64,000 nt of DNA. It comes from Synechococcus sp. WH 8101 (GTDB lineage Bacteria > Cyanobacteriota > Cyanobacteriia > PCC-6307 > Cyanobiaceae). A model generated the notes under the pieces. The model saw only the letters and a program-made list of their open reading frames with translations. It was not told where the DNA came from and did not search any database. Position numbers and translations under genes: made by a program. Positions within the stretch are counted from its first letter, which is position 1. The number at the start of each line of letters is the position of its first letter. This document shows positions 55,741-63,400 of the stretch, piece by piece. The stretch spans positions 186,001-250,000 of the forward strand of contig NZ_CP035914.1 in NCBI RefSeq assembly GCF_004209775.1. Direction: 5' to 3'.

Positions 55741-56454
55741 ATGGGACCCATTTCACCTCTCCACCAATCTTCCCTGCTGCTGATCTCCAACCGTCCTTGG
55801 AACAGTGCATTGGCTGATCGACTTAGCAGACAACTCAATCGTCCCGTTGAGAGCATTGGCGAACCCACCAAGCTCACTTCGGAAGCTGTAGCGGCGATCG
55901 ATCCGCAGTGGATCTTCGTGTCTCATTGGAGCCATCTGATCCCCGAATCGATCTGGGGCTCTTGGCCGACTGTGATCTTTCACATGACCGACTTGCCCTA
56001 TGGCCGAGGCGGAAGTCCACTGCAGAACCTGATCGAGCGAGGCCATAGCAGCACCATGCTCTCAGCCCTGCGCTGCGGCGCTGGCCTGGATACTGGTGAC
56101 ATCTACATCAAGCAGCCTTTGAGCCTTCATGGCAGCGCAGAAGAAATCTTTCTCAGGGCTGATGGCGTGATTGAGCAGATGATTGAACAAATCGTGCGGG
56201 AGGAGCCTATTGCCACACCCCAGCGGGGAGATCCAGTGCTGTTCAGCCGCCGAACTCCAGCTATGAGCAATCTGGCCAGCTGCCCCGAAGGAGATCTGAG
56301 CTCCTGGTACGACCAGATCCGTATGCTCGACGCCGAGGGTTATCCCCATGCGTTTCTAGAAGCTCACGGCATACGGCTGGAGTTCCGTCGCGTGTCCATG
56401 CGCAGCGACGGGCTCCATGCCGATGTAAAAATCATGCCCATCCCACCCAATTAA
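55741..56454 (+). CDS. Second formyltransferase-like protein in the pseudaminic acid operon
   Basis: 237 residues from ATG at 55741 (MGPISPLHQSS; an in-frame TTG at 55714 would add nine residues). The core FHMTDLPYGRGGSPLQNLIE near 90-109 holds the expected catalytic pattern of methionyl-tRNA-formyltransferase-type enzymes, with FHMTDLPYGRGG replacing the usual N-x-H-P-x-L-P, and GLDTGDIYIKQPL carries the conserved D-x-G-x-I. It is not a duplicate of the gene at 55001. It lies 71 bp after that gene and 22 bp before pseI. Predicted role is N-formylation of a sugar amine on the Pse pathway, inferred from context. Confidence 0.75.
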   Translation: MGPISPLHQSSLLLISNRPWNSALADRLSRQLNRPVESIGEPTKLTSEAVAAIDPQWIFVSHWSHLIPESIWGSWPTVIFHMTDLPYGRGGSPLQNLIERGHSSTMLSALRCGAGLDTGDIYIKQPLSLHGSAEEIFLRADGVIEQMIEQIVREEPIATPQRGDPVLFSRRTPAMSNLASCPEGDLSSWYDQIRMLDAEGYPHAFLEAHGIRLEFRRVSMRSDGLHADVKIMPIPPN

Positions 56455-56476
56455 CCGGCTTCAGGAGCATCAACCT

Positions 56477-57526
56477 ATGTCAATAGAAATTGCAGGCCGT
56501 TCCATTGGGTCAGATCATCCTCCCCTTGTGATTGCTGAAATGAGCGGCAATCACAATCAGAGTCTTGAACGTGCCCTAGAGATTGTTGAGGCTGCTGCCA
56601 ATGCTGGGGCTCACGCCATCAAGCTGCAGACCTACACTGCCGACACGATGACACTTGATGTGCGTGGCGGCAGCTTCGAGATCAATGATCCAGATTCGCT
56701 TTGGGCAGGCAAGAACCTGCATGATCTCTACAAACTGGCGTATACCCCCTGGGAATGGCACAGGCCGATCATGGAACGTGCTCAAGAGCTAGGGCTGATC
56801 TGCTTCAGCTCACCCTTTGATGAGACGGCAGTTGACTTTTTACTTGACCTCAATGTTCCTGCTTTTAAGATTGCTAGTTTAGAAAACAATCATCTGCCGC
56901 TAATTGAAAAGGCGGCATCGACTGGAAAGCCACTCATTATTTCCACGGGCATGGCCACCCTTGGGGAATTAGATCAAGCTGTCAGTACTGCTCGCGGTGC
57001 AGGTTGTAACCAATTAATTCTCTTGAAGTGTACCAGCACTTACCCAGCATCACCCGAAAACACCAATATTTCAACGATTCCCCATCTCAAAGAGCTTTTT
57101 TCCACTGAAGTAGGCCTAAGTGATCACACCATGGGGGTAGGAGTTGCAGTCGCCTCTGTTGCACTGGGTGCATCTGTTATTGAAAAGCATTTCACGTTGT
57201 CGCGTGCCGATGGTGGGGTCGATAGTGCTTTTTCCTTGGAGCCGCATGAGTTAAACGCTCTGGTCCTGGAATCGGAGCGGGCTTGGCAGGCTCTGGGTAA
57301 GGTCATCTATGGACCGACGGATGCTGAACGCAATAGTTTGGTATTTCGTCGCTCGATTTATGTCTCTGAAGACATCGCCGAAGGCGAATTCTTTACGAGC
57401 AAAAATCTTCGTATTGTTCGACCTGGTGATGGCTCTCCTCCGTCTCTTTTGTCGCACTTGCTAGGACTTCGTTCACGCAATGCACTAAAGAAAGGTACTC
57501 CATTAAAACTTGATCTCTTATTGTGA
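56477..57526 (+). CDS. pseI: Pseudaminic acid synthase
   Basis: 349 residues. Condenses the 6-deoxy-altrose diacetamide with phosphoenolpyruvate to make pseudaminic acid. NeuB-family barrel: VIAEMSGNHNQSLERAL (18-34), HAIKLQTYTADTMTLD, CFSSPFDETAVDFL, FKIASLENNHLPLI, STGMATLGELDQAV and GLSDHTMGVGVAVASVALGA, then the SAF-type C-terminal antifreeze-like domain (VFRRSIYVSEDIAEGEFFT). The Leu/Ser-rich PseI pattern and the operon context favour PseI over NeuB. It completes the pathway; lower GC matches pseB. Confidence 0.94.
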   Translation: MSIEIAGRSIGSDHPPLVIAEMSGNHNQSLERALEIVEAAANAGAHAIKLQTYTADTMTLDVRGGSFEINDPDSLWAGKNLHDLYKLAYTPWEWHRPIMERAQELGLICFSSPFDETAVDFLLDLNVPAFKIASLENNHLPLIEKAASTGKPLIISTGMATLGELDQAVSTARGAGCNQLILLKCTSTYPASPENTNISTIPHLKELFSTEVGLSDHTMGVGVAVASVALGASVIEKHFTLSRADGGVDSAFSLEPHELNALVLESERAWQALGKVIYGPTDAERNSLVFRRSIYVSEDIAEGEFFTSKNLRIVRPGDGSPPSLLSHLLGLRSRNALKKGTPLKLDLLL

Positions 57527-57575
57527 TTTGTATTCATGCAATTCCTAGGCATGCCGTAAATCTATCATTGTTCAA

Positions 57576-58949
57576 ATGAAAATCTTTTGCACACTTAAAA
57601 ATGATAGCATCTTGCGATCTCTACTTATACAATCCTACGTTCTCTTTGCTGAAAAATTGCCCGAGCATAGTCATAATGCGAAAATCAGAATTCCGCTAGA
57701 TAAAAACCTTGAAACTGATTTTAGTCTAAAGTGTATTCCTGATTCTATATTGAAATTCTGTGATTATATCTATTGGTTTTTTGCTGAATTCAATCGCTTA
57801 AGCCTGGCTTCTTACTGCAGGGCATTGCCAATAAAAGCCTACTATAAAAGCAAAAATATAAATTGGTATTTGCATCTGTCTAAGTACTACATTCGCGGTG
57901 CTGTCAAATTTTTTCATGCATTATATGCTGCTAGCCAATTCGAACATTTAATTGTCCACCACGAATGCTACTTTAACGGTTTCTATGTTTTAACGTTTTC
58001 ATGGTTTAGGAGAAAGATTATAAGCTATACATATCCCTTTGGTCTAGTTGTGCATGACTTTGGTGCAATCCCTCCTTTATTAAGAGCCTGTGATTTAAAT
58101 AATCTTCGAAAATACAAAAAAAATCTTGAAATTGATCATGAGCTTTCTGCTCGATTACGCTCCTCTAATTATACTGAGTATATTGGATCTTCAAAAATAC
58201 CTTACTTAATGGATAATGCTTCCTTCACGTCTCGTGAAGCAAGTAGTATTCCGATGCTTGAAGAGTGTAAATATATAATCTATGCTCATTCGTTCACAGA
58301 TGCGCAGAATTCTTATGGTTCCGATTTCTCGTTTTTAGACGTGAAAGAATGGCTTGAATTCACAATAAGCTTCTTAGCTAGTAAGGGAGAAAAATTCTGC
58401 GTAAAATCTCATCCAAATTTCTATACCAAGTCGTCAGACTGCAGTGCTTTCTTTTCTGATAAATTAATTTTTGATTCAATATATCAAAAATATTGTCATA
58501 TCGAGCATATTACATGGATTAATGAGCCGGTGTCTAATTCCTTTCTATTGCAACATATGAACAAACGATCTGTCGCTGTCTCGCATCATGGAACTTCTCT
58601 TATAGAAGCCGGTATAATGGGATTTAAGTGCATTTCTTCATGCGCAACTACATGGCGTGGGTATGACTTATTCAACACTTGGAATAGCAAGATGTCTTAC
58701 AGGCATTTATTGGCATCAGATTATGAAACCCTAAAGCATACCAATTCTATGGTTCTAAAGGATTATATGGTTGATCTTTACTGTAATAGAGCTTCTTACT
58801 TTCATCCTAGCCACTGGCAGGCCATTATTGCAAGCAACCTAAAAATCAGTCGAAAAAATCTTATTAAAAATGCATCACTAATCGAAGGGACAAACTTACG
58901 TGATGTAGCAAATCAAATTTCCAGCAAGTCTATCCATTGCTTTCCATGA
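57576..58949 (+). CDS. AT-rich surface-polysaccharide biosynthesis protein of unknown type
   Basis: 457 residues, 49 bp after pseI. The DNA is strikingly AT-rich compared with the region to its left, and codon use is different, pointing to a foreign origin. The protein is Phe/Tyr/Lys/Asn-rich. Its C-terminal half has ISFLASKGEKFCVKSHPNFY and SHHGTSLIEAGIMGFKCISS near 340, reminiscent of the capsule polysaccharide GT-B fold (KpsS/KpsC-like and related). It could be the pseudaminic acid transferase of the cluster, but no motif proves this. No signal peptide. It ends 50 bp or so before the IS-derived sequences start. Confidence 0.6.
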   Translation: MKIFCTLKNDSILRSLLIQSYVLFAEKLPEHSHNAKIRIPLDKNLETDFSLKCIPDSILKFCDYIYWFFAEFNRLSLASYCRALPIKAYYKSKNINWYLHLSKYYIRGAVKFFHALYAASQFEHLIVHHECYFNGFYVLTFSWFRRKIISYTYPFGLVVHDFGAIPPLLRACDLNNLRKYKKNLEIDHELSARLRSSNYTEYIGSSKIPYLMDNASFTSREASSIPMLEECKYIIYAHSFTDAQNSYGSDFSFLDVKEWLEFTISFLASKGEKFCVKSHPNFYTKSSDCSAFFSDKLIFDSIYQKYCHIEHITWINEPVSNSFLLQHMNKRSVAVSHHGTSLIEAGIMGFKCISSCATTWRGYDLFNTWNSKMSYRHLLASDYETLKHTNSMVLKDYMVDLYCNRASYFHPSHWQAIIASNLKISRKNLIKNASLIEGTNLRDVANQISSKSIHCFP

Positions 58950-59025
58950 TTTACAAAATTCCAAGCGTATTTTGCAATCCTTCCTTCTCAATCTGGATTT
59001 ATATTATCAGTTCCTCTCATAAGCC

Positions 59026-59068
59026 TTAACAGCCTCGCTGTAACGACGCATTGGTCATGTCCTCAAGC
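59026..59068 (-). repeat. Relic copy of the IS3-family orfA start, 43-bp repeat of 61001-61043
   Basis: 43 bp differing from the orfA start of the IS3 element at one base. Read on the minus strand it starts ATG CGT CGT TAC AGC, giving MRRYSEAVKA, then runs into unrelated sequence and stops. It is a leftover end of a second IS3-family copy. The sequence on its right side (from 59069) does not match the intact copy's end, so its terminus has been replaced. Confidence 0.75.
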
Positions 59069-59122
59069 CCCCGCCATGGTCAAGCTCGCGTCCCCGGGAT
59101 TGGTGTAGTTCCCCTGAGGACC

Positions 59123-59147
59123 TCAACCCCGGCTACGCCGGGGTTGA
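59123..59147. terminator. Perfect hairpin before the IS256-family transposase start
   Basis: TCAACCCCGGC and GCCGGGGTTGA are perfect 11-bp arms around a TAC loop. It lies 104 bp before the transposase ATG. There is no T-run on either side, so it may act as a block to transcription entering the element rather than a standard intrinsic terminator. Seen directly; function inferred. Confidence 0.4.
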
Positions 59148-59250
59148 ACGCGCAGCTCAGGCACCCGGCTCAGCGGCCGTCGTTGCAGGGGGTGGGCAGG
59201 CCCGTGACCCTGGTTTGAGTCCTACCTCAACCAGACGAACCGAGCCCAAG

Positions 59251-59340
59251 ATGAATTCTGGCGCCTCTGTATTGGCGCCGCTACTGGATGGCAACAGCGC
59301 CGGGGAGCTGATCCCTGAACTCGTGCGTCACGGCCTGCAG
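59251..59340 (+). pseudogene. N-terminal fragment of the IS256-family transposase
   Basis: Thirty codons from ATG at 59251 (MNSGASVLAPLL) ending with ELIPELVRHGLQ. The next bases (CGG TGA) belong to the inserted IS3 element, so translation ends there after one codon. Its continuation is at 61091. Homologous transposases read LVRHGLQQLIELEVA straight through, which fixes the insertion point. Confidence 0.85.
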
Positions 59341-59379
59341 CGGTGACTTTCAGGAAAGGTGTCACTTCTGGACTGCCGT

Positions 59380-60468
59380 TCAGGCGGCCTGCATCAAGGG
59401 TAGCTGCCCTGGTTCATTGAGTTCATCCGTCGGCTGATTGATCCAGACGACCTCCGGTTGACGCCAGCACCTGGTTGACCTTGACCATCGCCTTGGATGG
59501 CGTTGGCGGGCTCGTTCGTAGACCACACCGCGGTGCCGGCTGATCTCCACGGCCTGGCCATCGTGACGTTGCTGGGGCGTCACGAATTTGATGCCGCTGT
59601 GGCGGTGTTGGTGGTTGTACCAGTCGACGAACTCGGCGACCCACTGACACGCCTGTTCTTTGGTGGCAAATGGTTTGCGGGGGAAATCAGGTCGATACTT
59701 CACCGTCCTGAACAGGGATTCCGAGTACGGGTTGTCGTTGGAGACCCGTGGCCGAGAGAAGGATCTGAGGACGCCCAGTTCTTCCAAGCGGCTTTCCAGC
59801 GTGGCTGCCCGCATGGCGTTGCCGTTGTCGGCATGGAGGATCAGCGGCTGCTGCCGGCCCTTGCTGATCCGCTCGCGGAGGCAGGCCCGGCTGACCAGAT
59901 CGGCTGCAATGACTGGATCTTCTCGCTCAGCAACATCCCAGGCCACCACCTTGCGGCTCCAGATGTCGATCACCAGGTAGAGATAGAGCCAGATCCCACG
60001 CACGGTGGTGGGCAATTAGGAGATGTCCCAGCTCCACACCTGGTTCGGGCCTGTGGCCCGCAACCGTGGAACCCGTCTGGGCTCCTGTGGTGGCCTTGCA
60101 CGACCGCGACGGTGCACCTGGTCATGGTCGTGGAGCACCCGGTAGAAGCTACTCTCTGAACCGATAAAAATCCCCTGGTCAGCCAGATCAGGCACGATCT
60201 GACTCGGTGGCAGAGCGGCGTACTGGGGTTGATTGCAGGTGAGCAGGATCCTCTGGCGCTCCTCGACCGTGAGGCGATGGGGAATATGGCGGGGGCTGCC
60301 TTGCCGGCGATCCTCACCGTCCCCATCACCAAGAAGGCGTTGGCGCCATCGCTTGAGGGTGCGCAGACAGATGCCGATCTCGCCGCAGGCGCTGACCAAG
60401 CCTGCACCAGCGGTATGGGCCTCGCTGATCAGCTCGATCGCCTTGCGCCGGTGAGCGGCGCTGGTCAG
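59380..60468 (-). pseudogene. IS3-family orfB (DDE integrase-type transposase), one internal stop
   Basis: Open from about 60468 (LTSAAHRRKAIELISEAH) to the TGA at 59380 except for TAA at 60016-60018, where the family has Tyr (WDITYLPTTVRG-like; here WDIS, stop, LPTTVRG). The DDE core follows: YLYLVIDIWSRKVVAW, LHADNGNAMRAATL and SNDNPYSESLFRTVKY (second Asp and Glu), then YNHQHRHSGIKFVTP. The upstream part has the helix-turn-helix and NQVWSWDIS segment. A one-codon nonsense change disables it; no frameshift within it. Confidence 0.82.
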
Positions 60469-61025
60469 CCTTCCGCGTCCTCCGAGCAGAAGGCCTCCCA
60501 CTTTTTTCGCAGCACCAGCAAGGCCGCAATCTCCGCCATGGCTTTCTCCTTGCGCTGCAGCTCCTTCTACTCCTTCGGAGAAGCCTTCGGCTAGAGGGCC
60601 TTGATCTCCTTCTGGTCCTGGGCACGGAGCTTCTCCAGCTCTTTCTTCTCTTACGGCTCGGCAAGCTCGCCGGACTGCGTCTAGAGGGTGTGCACTGGCT
60701 TTTCGTTGGCATCCTGGGCGGCCTGGCGCCAACGGTCGACCTGCTCTGGGTACAGCCCCCGCTCACGGCAGTAGGCGCTGAGCTCAGTGGCGTTCAGGCC
60801 AGCGGTCTCGAGCACCACCGTGAATTTGTCGGATGCACTTCAACCATCAGGGTCTTTCTCGGATGCCGGCACCACCTCTCCCTGCAGCCGCCAAGTCTTC
60901 CTCCAGTTGTAGAGGGTGACGATGTGAATGCCCAGCTCAGCAGAAATCTGAGCCACGCTCTGCCTGTGAGGCGGGCTCATCCTCCTCCTCACATCAGCTT
61001 TAACGGCCTCGCTGTAACGACGCAT
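60465..61025 (-). pseudogene. IS3-family orfA with five internal stop codons and no frameshift
   Basis: Starts at ATG 61025 (MRRYSEAVKADVRRRM). It runs in one frame to the TGA at 60465 with internal stops at 60840-60842 (TGA), 60681-60683 (TAG), 60651-60653 (TAA), 60591-60593 (TAG) and 60567-60569 (TAG). Recognisable segments are LGIHIVTLYNWRKTWRLQG, SDKFTVVLETAGLNATEL, AMAEIAALLVLRKKWEAF near the end. This is the usual orfA of the group whose product helps orfB by -1 frameshifting. Decay by substitutions only is unusual. Confidence 0.8.
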
Positions 61026-61065
61026 TGGTCATGTCCTCAAGCCTCCGGGTGTTTAGATCAGAGGG

Positions 61066-61083
61066 GTGACAACTTTCCTGAAA
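61066..61083 (-). repeat. Terminal inverted repeat of the IS3-family element (right end)
   Basis: The reverse complement is TTTCAGGAAAGTTGTCAC, which matches the left end at 59348-59365 at 17 of 18 positions. It lies seven bases from the resumed IS256-family transposase, at the same distance as the left end does from its flank. Confidence 0.8.
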
Positions 61084-61090
61084 CCGGGGG

Positions 61091-62229
61091 CAGCAGCTGA
61101 TCGAGCTGGAGGTCGCTGCCGTTCTCGGCGCCGATCGCCACGAGTGCAGTGAGGAGCGCCTTGGCCACCGCAACGGCTACCGACCTCGCGTGCTCACCAC
61201 CCAGGTGGGCGACATCGACCTGCGGATCCCCAAACTGCGCTCAGGCAGCTTTCTGCCCTCGATCCTGGAGCCCCGCCGGCGGGTGGATCAAGCCCTCTAC
61301 GCCGTCGTGATGGAGGCCTATGTCGCCGGAGTCTCCACCCGCAAGGTCGATGCCCTGGTGGCGGCTCTGGGCAGCCAAAGCGGGATCTCGAAATCCCAGG
61401 TCAGCCGCATCTGCGCCGAAATCGACCTGCAGGTGCAGGCGTTCCTCAGCCGGCCTCTGGATGCCAGCGGTTACGCCTACCTCTACCTCGATGCCGCTTA
61501 CCTCCACGGCCGGCTGTGCCGGGCGATGCAGGTCTGCTCCAGAGCCGTTGTTGTCGCCATGGGCGTGAACGCCGATGGCCGGCGCGAGCTGCTCGGCCCA
61601 AGGTCGGCGACAGCGAGAGCGAGCCCTTCTGGAGCCAGTTTCTAGGCTCCCTCAAGGAACGCGGTCTCAGCGGGGTCAATCTGGTGATCAGCGATGCCCA
61701 CCAGGGCCTCACCAACGCCATTCGCCGGATGCTGCAGGGCAGCTGCTGGCAGCGCTGCCGCGTGCATTTCGCCAGAAACCTGCTCCAGACCGTGCCGAAA
61801 GCCCACCAGGAGATGGTGGCCGCCGCGTTGTGCTCGGTGTTCGCGCAGCAGAGCAAGGAGGCGGTGCTGGAGCAATGGGATCAGGTCAGCGCCATGCTAG
61901 CCGCCAAGTTCCCCCGGGCGGTTGAGCTGATGGCCAAGGCCAGCGAGGACGTGCTGGCATTCCGCCGCTTCCCCTCCCAGCACTGGAAGAAGGTGTGGAG
62001 CACCAACCTGCTCGAGCGCGTCAATGAGGAAATTAAACGCCGCACCCGCGTGGTGGGAATCTTCCACAACGACGCTGCGATCGAGCGACTGGTGGGCGCA
62101 GTGCTGCTGGAGCAGGACGAGCACTGGCAGCTCGAGGGCCGGCGCATGTTCTCCGCCGAAAGCATGAGCGCCATCCCGTCGCTGGAGGACCTGTCGGCTC
62201 AGCCCTGTCTGCAGGAAGCAAGCGCCTGA
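61091..62229 (+). pseudogene. Main part of the IS256-family transposase, frameshifted
   Basis: The first part runs from QQLIELEVAAVLG in frame through the GTG at 61190 to RRELLGP near 61608. The rest continues in another frame from KVGDSESEPFWSQF to the TGA at 62229. The expected GPKVGDSESEPFW needs one extra C in the GGCCC run near 61602. Catalytic acidic segments DAAYLHGRL, ISDAHQGL and NEEIKRRTRVV are all present. So the element is disabled both by the IS3 insertion and by the frameshift. Confidence 0.83.
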
Positions 62230-62548
62230 ACCAAGGCCCCAGCAGAGCGGTGGCGCAGCGCCCTCCTCAGGGCGCAGCGGCGCTGCTCAGCGCCCGGGGG
62301 GCGGCAGCTGAAACCGCACGACCGAGATCAACGCCACAGCCAACAAACAATCCGTCATCCAGGCGAACGACTTGACAAGTCAATCAGCTGGATTCATCGT
62401 GAAAAAACGAGGTGGACATGCGCCTCGCGAATGACAGCCCGTCATTCATCCCTGTTCACTCTCAGACCAGGGCAATCGGGTCTCGAGATTTACACCTCGC
62501 AAAGGGACGCGGCCTGCCTTTGGCATTGTTACTCCTATTTCTCCTTTT
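62230..62548. other. Gene-free stretch right of the IS256-family transposase
   Basis: Contains a 7-bp-arm hairpin (62258-62275) right after the transposase and a second inverted repeat, GAATGAC and GTCATTC with a 5-base spacer (62429-62447). It begins GC-rich and turns AT-rich near 62500. No open frame with coding signs was found. It probably holds the right end of the IS256-family element and the promoter of the next gene. Confidence 0.55.
62258..62275. terminator. Hairpin after the IS256-family transposase
   Basis: GCGCCCT and AGGGCGC are perfect 7-bp arms around CCTC, 29 bp after the transposase stop. There is no downstream T-run. Likely a transcription end for the transposase, by position only. 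Confidence 0.35.
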
Positions 62549-63370
62549 GTGAATAAACCTGTAATTTGTTTTTCCCTTGTTTTATACAATCACTCCCTTG
62601 ACACCATTTATCCACTGCTTGCTTCTATAAAATCATTTTCTGGCCTTACCACTGATAAGTATAGCCTTATAACTGCTGTTTATGATGGTAGCCCTTCTAA
62701 TTTTGCTTCGCCTTCTTTGGCTCAACTAGAATCTGCGTTGAATGGTATCGATTTTTTTTATGATAAGGGCCCCAATCTTGGCTTTGGCGCTTCTAACAAT
62801 CGTAATTTTCTTAGGGCTTCCCTTGGTGAGAGAGATTATTTTGTTGTAGTTAACCCTGACATAAGTTTTTTGCCTGAGCAGCTATATCCACTGTTTCAAT
62901 GGATCTTCGAGCACCCTGAATGTTCATGCGTTGCTCCTCTTATTCGCCTTCAGTCTGGCGATATTCAATACTCTGCTAAGCACAACCCTACGGTTTTGTC
63001 ACTCTTGCTTGGGCGTTTCCCCTTTTTGTTGAACATGAAACTGTTATACAGGTATAATTTATGGCATAAAAATATGCTTCTTGATTATTCAAAGGAATTC
63101 ATTGTGTCTACCTACTTGTCGGGCTGCTTTCTGATTGTGCCTGTTTGGGCTTATAAGTCGGTAGGCGGCTTTTGCGAGCGCTATTTTCTTCACGTTGAAG
63201 ACGCTGATATTGTTCGAAGGCTCTCTCGGGTTGGCCTTACTCTCCACAATCCACTTGGATTTGTAATCCATGGCTGGGCTAGAGGTTCTCATTTTTCGTT
63301 TCGTCAGAGTCTTTCTTTGGTTAAGTCCTTTTTTGTTTATTGTTGCATTTGGGGCTTTAAGCTGTTTTGA
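62549..63370 (+). CDS. GT2 glycosyltransferase (rhamnosyltransferase-like)
   Basis: 273 residues from GTG at 62549 (MNKPVICFSLVLYNHSLDT). The GT-A core has the LVLYNHSLDTIYPLL opening typical of GT2 enzymes, VYDGSPSN near 47, DKGPNLGFGASNNRNFL, and the metal-binding VVNPDISFLPEQ near 100. GGFCERYFLHVEDADIVRRL near 210 is the catalytic ED-DxxxRxx region. The DNA is AT-rich like the gene at 57576, which lies on the other side of the IS sequences. Rhamnosyl specificity is only suggested by resemblance. Confidence 0.83.
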   Translation: MNKPVICFSLVLYNHSLDTIYPLLASIKSFSGLTTDKYSLITAVYDGSPSNFASPSLAQLESALNGIDFFYDKGPNLGFGASNNRNFLRASLGERDYFVVVNPDISFLPEQLYPLFQWIFEHPECSCVAPLIRLQSGDIQYSAKHNPTVLSLLLGRFPFLLNMKLLYRYNLWHKNMLLDYSKEFIVSTYLSGCFLIVPVWAYKSVGGFCERYFLHVEDADIVRRLSRVGLTLHNPLGFVIHGWARGSHFSFRQSLSLVKSFFVYCCIWGFKLF

Positions 63371-63400
63371 TTTGGCTGGATTCTTTGCTGTCTTTTTGTT

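Larger units (their letters stand above)
58950..59250. other. Gene-free stretch left of the IS256-family element
   Basis: AT-rich to about 59020, then GC-rich. It holds a 43-bp relic of an IS3-family orfA start (59026-59068) and a perfect hairpin (59123-59147). The remainder shows no convincing gene. The composition jump near 59020 marks where mobile-element sequence begins. Confidence 0.6.
59341..61090 (-). mobile_element. Decayed IS3-family element inserted in the IS256-family transposase
   Basis: 1,750 bp, transcribed on the minus strand. Inner ends TTTCAGGAAAGGTGTCAC (59348-59365) and the complement of 61066-61083 match at 17 of 18 positions. The host sequence flanks the element with CAG (or GCAG) on each side, giving a 3- or 4-bp target duplication. 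It contains orfA and orfB of the IS3 type. Both are disabled by stop codons, so the element is inactive without help in trans. Exact outer ends are uncertain by a base. Confidence 0.85.
59251..62229 (+). mobile_element. IS256-family element interrupted by an IS3-family element
   Basis: The transposase N-terminus (59251-59340) reads into ELIPELVRHGLQ, and the rest resumes at 61091 as QQLIELEVAAVLGADRHE. Removing 59341-61090 joins them exactly in frame. The second part carries the IS256/MULE-type transposase signatures RLGHRNGYRPR, DLRIPKLRSGSFLPSIL, YLYLDAAYLHGR, LVISDAHQGL, WQRCRVHFARN and RVNEEIKRRTRVVGIF. It also has a one-base deletion near 61602. Both ends of the element are not resolved: I found no convincing terminal inverted repeats outside 59123-62275. 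Confidence 0.85.
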
